DNA of 52,772 nucleotides, from assembly GCA_022826685.1 (NCBI GenBank), contig JAJDUL010000068.1, positions 1 through 52,772 on the forward strand. The letters run 5' to 3'. The notes under the pieces are model-generated. The model worked only from the letters and a program-made list of their open reading frames with translations, had not been told where the DNA came from and made no database searches. Source of the stretch: Gemmatimonadota bacterium (GTDB taxonomy: Bacteria; Gemmatimonadota; Gemmatimonadetes; Palauibacterales; Palauibacteraceae). Numbering within the stretch: the stretch's first letter is position 1; every line of letters begins with the position of its first letter. The position numbers and the translations under genes were made by a program. Below are positions 50,245 to 52,772 of the stretch, in pieces.

Positions 50245-51990
50245 GTGTCTTGGACTCCCACCGTCGAGCAGCAAGACATCCTTACGGCGAGCGATAATCT
50301 GCTCATCATTGGAGGTGCGGGATCGGGGAAGACGACGGTCGCCCTGCAGAAGGCCCGGCGTTTCGTCGGTGAGAACGATCTGGCTCCAGATCAGCAGGTG
50401 TTGTTCCTGAGTTTTTCGAATGCCGCCGTCCGAAGGATTCAAGACGCGGCTCGCCTCACACTTCAATACCGGGAACGCCGGAAGATTGCAGTCACAACGT
50501 TCCACTCGTTCTGCCACGAAGTTCTCAGCGCTCATTGGCGCTTGGCAGGGCTTGGAGCTCCGTTCAAACTCCTGTCACCTGGTGCCGTAACCGTAATGGA
50601 AACGCGGCTCGGAACTGACGAAGACCCGGAAGCTGCAGTGCTGGCGCTCGAGAAGGAAGGGCAGGTGTCTTTTGATCGATATGCCCCAATAGTCGCGACT
50701 CTGTTCGATCGAGTAATGGCGCTTCACCAGGCATACGCCTCGGCGTACCCGCTAGTGATTGTCGATGAATACCAAGACACGGCGGACAGCGAACACGAAT
50801 TGACCCGCCGGCTGGGGCATCACGGGCAGCTCATCTGCTGTGGCGATCCGAAGCAGCGCATCTACGATTTTCGCCCTGGAACGCGCAGCGACAGACTCAG
50901 AGAAGCCCAAGCGGATTTTGACCTTCGTCAGATCACCCTAACCCAGAACCACCGGAGCGCAGAGGCGGACATCGAGGAGGTCGCTGCAGCTATCCTGTCT
51001 GGCGAGAGCCGGATTCCAAAGCCGCGGCGAGTGCACGTGGAGACGTACGTCACCGATCACGACCTTGCTGAGGGCCTCAAGAAACTGATTGTCGCGCTGG
51101 AAAGGGCGATCAGACGTTATACGCGGCAACCGGCCCGCGAGGTATCCATCGCGATCATGTGCCGCACAAATGTGTTTGTGGGCACCACATCGCGGTTGCT
51201 CACGTCCCCTAGTAAGGCCTTCCCGCGCCCTTTCCGTCATCAAATTCTCCTACCCCAAGAAGGACTTGCGATGGCGTGGGAAGCTGTAGCAACCGTCATG
51301 GCGCCTGGCCGTTCCGTGACTGCGAAGACCTCAGACGTGCTGCGGGCGGCAGCGAGATTGGATCGATGGGAGGGTGGCAGCTCGAAGACCCGCATCGATC
51401 ATGCCGAAAAATTGGAAGATTGGGCAGCGAGCATCGACGACGGCACGTTGTCACGACGTGCCAGGGGGGTGCACCAGCTTCGCGAGCGGATCGGTGGTCG
51501 CATTGCAAATCTCAGCGGCGATCCCGGAGTAGACGGAGTTGCCGTTAGGGAGGCGTTTCGGGGCTTGGCAGGGGAGCACCTACGTCATGTCGTTCGGTTA
51601 CTCGATCTCAGACCGTTCGGTGTGAACGCTACCCGGCTGATGACTGACCTTGCTGAGGCTTACCGGCTAACGGACGAATACGTGAGGGTCGAGTCCCTCG
51701 TCGCCCGTCATCTATTGTCGGAGCGGTTGCAGGGGGATGGGGATGCGGGCTCAGGTCGCGTCTTGATGACCATGCACAAGTGCAAGGGCCGTGAGTTTGA
51801 CGCTGCCATCATCGTTGATGGGAGGGCACACCGGAGTATCGTTTTTCGGAATGAGCGAGGGCAAGCCACTCAACCCGAGAGTCGACGACTCCTCGCAACG
51901 TCAATTCAGCGAGCCCGGGTTGCGGCGGTGATATTCACAAGCCAAGTGGAACCCTGTCCACTGATCCCGAGATTCGCAGGCAGGAGGTGA
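50245..51990 (+). CDS. gajB: GajB-like UvrD/Rep superfamily 1 helicase
   Basis: A 581-residue SF1A helicase with all main motifs: Walker A GGAGSGKTT (Lys29), TFHSFCHEVL (Ib), Walker B VIVDEYQDT (Asp174, Glu175), GDPKQRIYDFR (III), TQNHRS (IV), MHKCKGREFDAAIIVDG (V) and SIQRAR (VI). In Gabija, GajB acts with GajA to give abortive defence against phage. The start is GTG at 50245, four bases after the gajA stop. It is somewhat longer than the Bacillus prototype, and the 2B-like region is reduced compared with UvrD. Confidence 0.85.
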   Translation: MSWTPTVEQQDILTASDNLLIIGGAGSGKTTVALQKARRFVGENDLAPDQQVLFLSFSNAAVRRIQDAARLTLQYRERRKIAVTTFHSFCHEVLSAHWRLAGLGAPFKLLSPGAVTVMETRLGTDEDPEAAVLALEKEGQVSFDRYAPIVATLFDRVMALHQAYASAYPLVIVDEYQDTADSEHELTRRLGHHGQLICCGDPKQRIYDFRPGTRSDRLREAQADFDLRQITLTQNHRSAEADIEEVAAAILSGESRIPKPRRVHVETYVTDHDLAEGLKKLIVALERAIRRYTRQPAREVSIAIMCRTNVFVGTTSRLLTSPSKAFPRPFRHQILLPQEGLAMAWEAVATVMAPGRSVTAKTSDVLRAAARLDRWEGGSSKTRIDHAEKLEDWAASIDDGTLSRRARGVHQLRERIGGRIANLSGDPGVDGVAVREAFRGLAGEHLRHVVRLLDLRPFGVNATRLMTDLAEAYRLTDEYVRVESLVARHLLSERLQGDGDAGSGRVLMTMHKCKGREFDAAIIVDGRAHRSIVFRNERGQATQPESRRLLATSIQRARVAAVIFTSQVEPCPLIPRFAGRR

Positions 51991-52040
51991 CGACGTAGCC
52001 GTAGAGATAGGCACGCTGACGCTGCAGGTTTGACGTTATA

Positions 52041-52071
52041 CCAAGAGGCGGAGTGCCTCATGCCTTCTTGG
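52041..52071. terminator. Possible terminator hairpin after gajB
   Basis: CCAAGAGGC (52041-52049) pairs with GCCTTCTTGG (52062-52071) with one bulged base around a 12-base loop. It lies 50 bp past the gajB stop and is followed by TTCCTCC. No strong U-tract follows, so this is tentative. The rest of 51991-52258 shows no credible gene. Confidence 0.4.
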
Positions 52072-52258
52072 TTCCTCCAGGGCACGTTCACTCCAGAGCT
52101 AAGCTGCCCGGCCCCACTCCGCAGCGACCGTGATCTCATCTCCAAGGTTGGCGGCCGAGGACGGAGAGTAAGGATGACGTGAGGGAGCCGGTCACCGAAT
52201 TCAGATCTTGGCTGCCCTTTGCAGGCCGCAATCGACTGGAGCGTTATGCCGAACCTAG

Positions 52259-52772
52259 TCAGGTCCCGGTCACGGTAACCGTCGGCCTGCTGAACAGGTC
52301 GGCCTCGGAATGCAACCGCCTCGCCGCGTACCGAATGTAATCTGGATCTATTTCATTACCGAGTGCGTTCCGCCCTAACCGCGCGGCCGCTACCAGCGTT
52401 GTCCCTGTACCGGCAAACGGATCCAGCACCGTATCGCCAACGAAGGAGAACATGGAGATCAACCGATGCGCGACCTCCAACGGGAACGGTGCGGGGTGAT
52501 CACGGGTCGACTCACCTGGGAGCGTCCAGTTCTGTCGGAACCAGGCGTTGAAATCTTCCTTGCCGATCATGCTCAGCCCGCGCTGAGCGTCCGTAGGTCG
52601 CCGGTAACCGCCAGGCTTGCGTTGCATTAGGATGAACTCGATGTCGTTCTTGATCACCGCGTTCGGCTCGTACGGCTTCCCCAGGAATCCTCCTCCACCC
52701 CCCACTTCGAAGCGCGCGTTGGCAATCTTGTGCCAGATGATGGGATTCAAGTTGTCGAAGCCGATCTTTCGG
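52259..52772 (-). CDS. DNA methyltransferase (N4/N6), C-terminal part, cut by window edge
   Basis: About 170 residues of a site-specific DNA methyltransferase whose N-terminus lies beyond the right edge. The AdoMet-binding motif DPFAGTGTTLVAAARLGR is followed by NEIDPDYIRYAARR. Upstream, IIWHKIANARFE is typical of the region after the DPPY-type catalytic motif, which must lie outside the window. Motif order (catalytic first, AdoMet second) indicates the beta class. The frame is open to the edge; a TTG at 52750 should not be taken as the true start. It converges with gajAB and may be part of a restriction-modification system. Confidence 0.85.
   Translation of the reverse strand, partial: RKIGFDNLNPIIWHKIANARFEVGGGGGFLGKPYEPNAVIKNDIEFILMQRKPGGYRRPTDAQRGLSMIGKEDFNAWFRQNWTLPGESTRDHPAPFPLEVAHRLISMFSFVGDTVLDPFAGTGTTLVAAARLGRNALGNEIDPDYIRYAARRLHSEADLFSRPTVTVTGT

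Noticed and set aside
51906..52145. Minus-strand ORF in the gap after gajB
   Set aside because: Overlaps the 3' end of gajB, no ribosome site and no motif; likely spurious.

Overview
The window reads as a piece of a high-GC bacterial chromosome. It is packed with exported hydrolases, TonB-dependent receptors, DUF4249 and GLPGLI proteins, S9 peptidases and molybdenum hydroxylases. That mix best fits the FCB side of the tree, most likely a Gemmatimonadota lineage. This is an inference from gene content and base composition only; no rRNA or other marker gene is present. Genes are tight: at least nine neighbouring pairs share a 4-bp stop/start overlap, and no gene-free stretch exceeds 300 bp. The longest gaps are 48046-48272 and 51991-52258, described below. 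I see no tRNA, rRNA, CRISPR array or insertion sequence.

Layout. (1) 1-14628, minus strand: a TTG-start lipoprotein cut by the window edge, a gamma-glutamyltransferase, an S9 peptidase, a PQQ/cytochrome c quinoprotein, a class-C-type serine hydrolase, a fatty-acid hydroxylase/sterol desaturase, a DUF4249 + TonB receptor pair, a LysM/DUF5715 protein and the 5-oxoprolinase set pxpC-pxpB-pxpA. (2) 14782-19751, plus strand: an exported M19 dipeptidase, two tandem exported fumarylacetoacetate-hydrolase (FAH) paralogues and an amino-acid permease. (3) 19761-31161, mixed: thioredoxin-like protein, arginine-deiminase-fold hydrolase, SRPBCC protein, MarC, second serine hydrolase, MBL-fold hydrolase, MATE exporter, a GLPGLI + TonB receptor pair and a NagX-like acyltransferase. 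(4) 31191-37695, minus strand: an exported molybdenum hydroxylase (large subunit plus 2Fe-2S subunit), a tannase-family esterase, and a BlaI/M56 regulatory pair with clear operators and promoter. (5) 37850-48045: an odd 3-hydroxyacyl-CoA dehydrogenase-like protein, a BKACE-type enzyme, an APC permease, a Tat-exported class V aminotransferase, a VapBC-type toxin-antitoxin pair, a Tat-exported alanine-racemase-fold protein, an SLC1-type symporter and two M29/NicX-like paralogues. (6) 48273-52772: visibly less GC-rich DNA holding a Gabija-type pair (OLD-family nuclease plus UvrD-like helicase) and the end of a DNA methyltransferase, which looks like a transferred defence island.

How it fits together. 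Regions 1, 2 and 5 share one theme: breaking peptides and amino-acid derivatives down outside the cytoplasm (GGT, S9, M19, class V aminotransferase, racemase fold) and importing the pieces (TonB receptors, two APC permeases, one SLC1 symporter). 5-oxoproline is salvaged by PxpABC. The most unusual aspect is that several families normally found in the cytoplasm (FAH, PLP aminotransferase, alanine racemase) carry export signals here. Several also have active-site substitutions, so their annotated activities should be treated with care.
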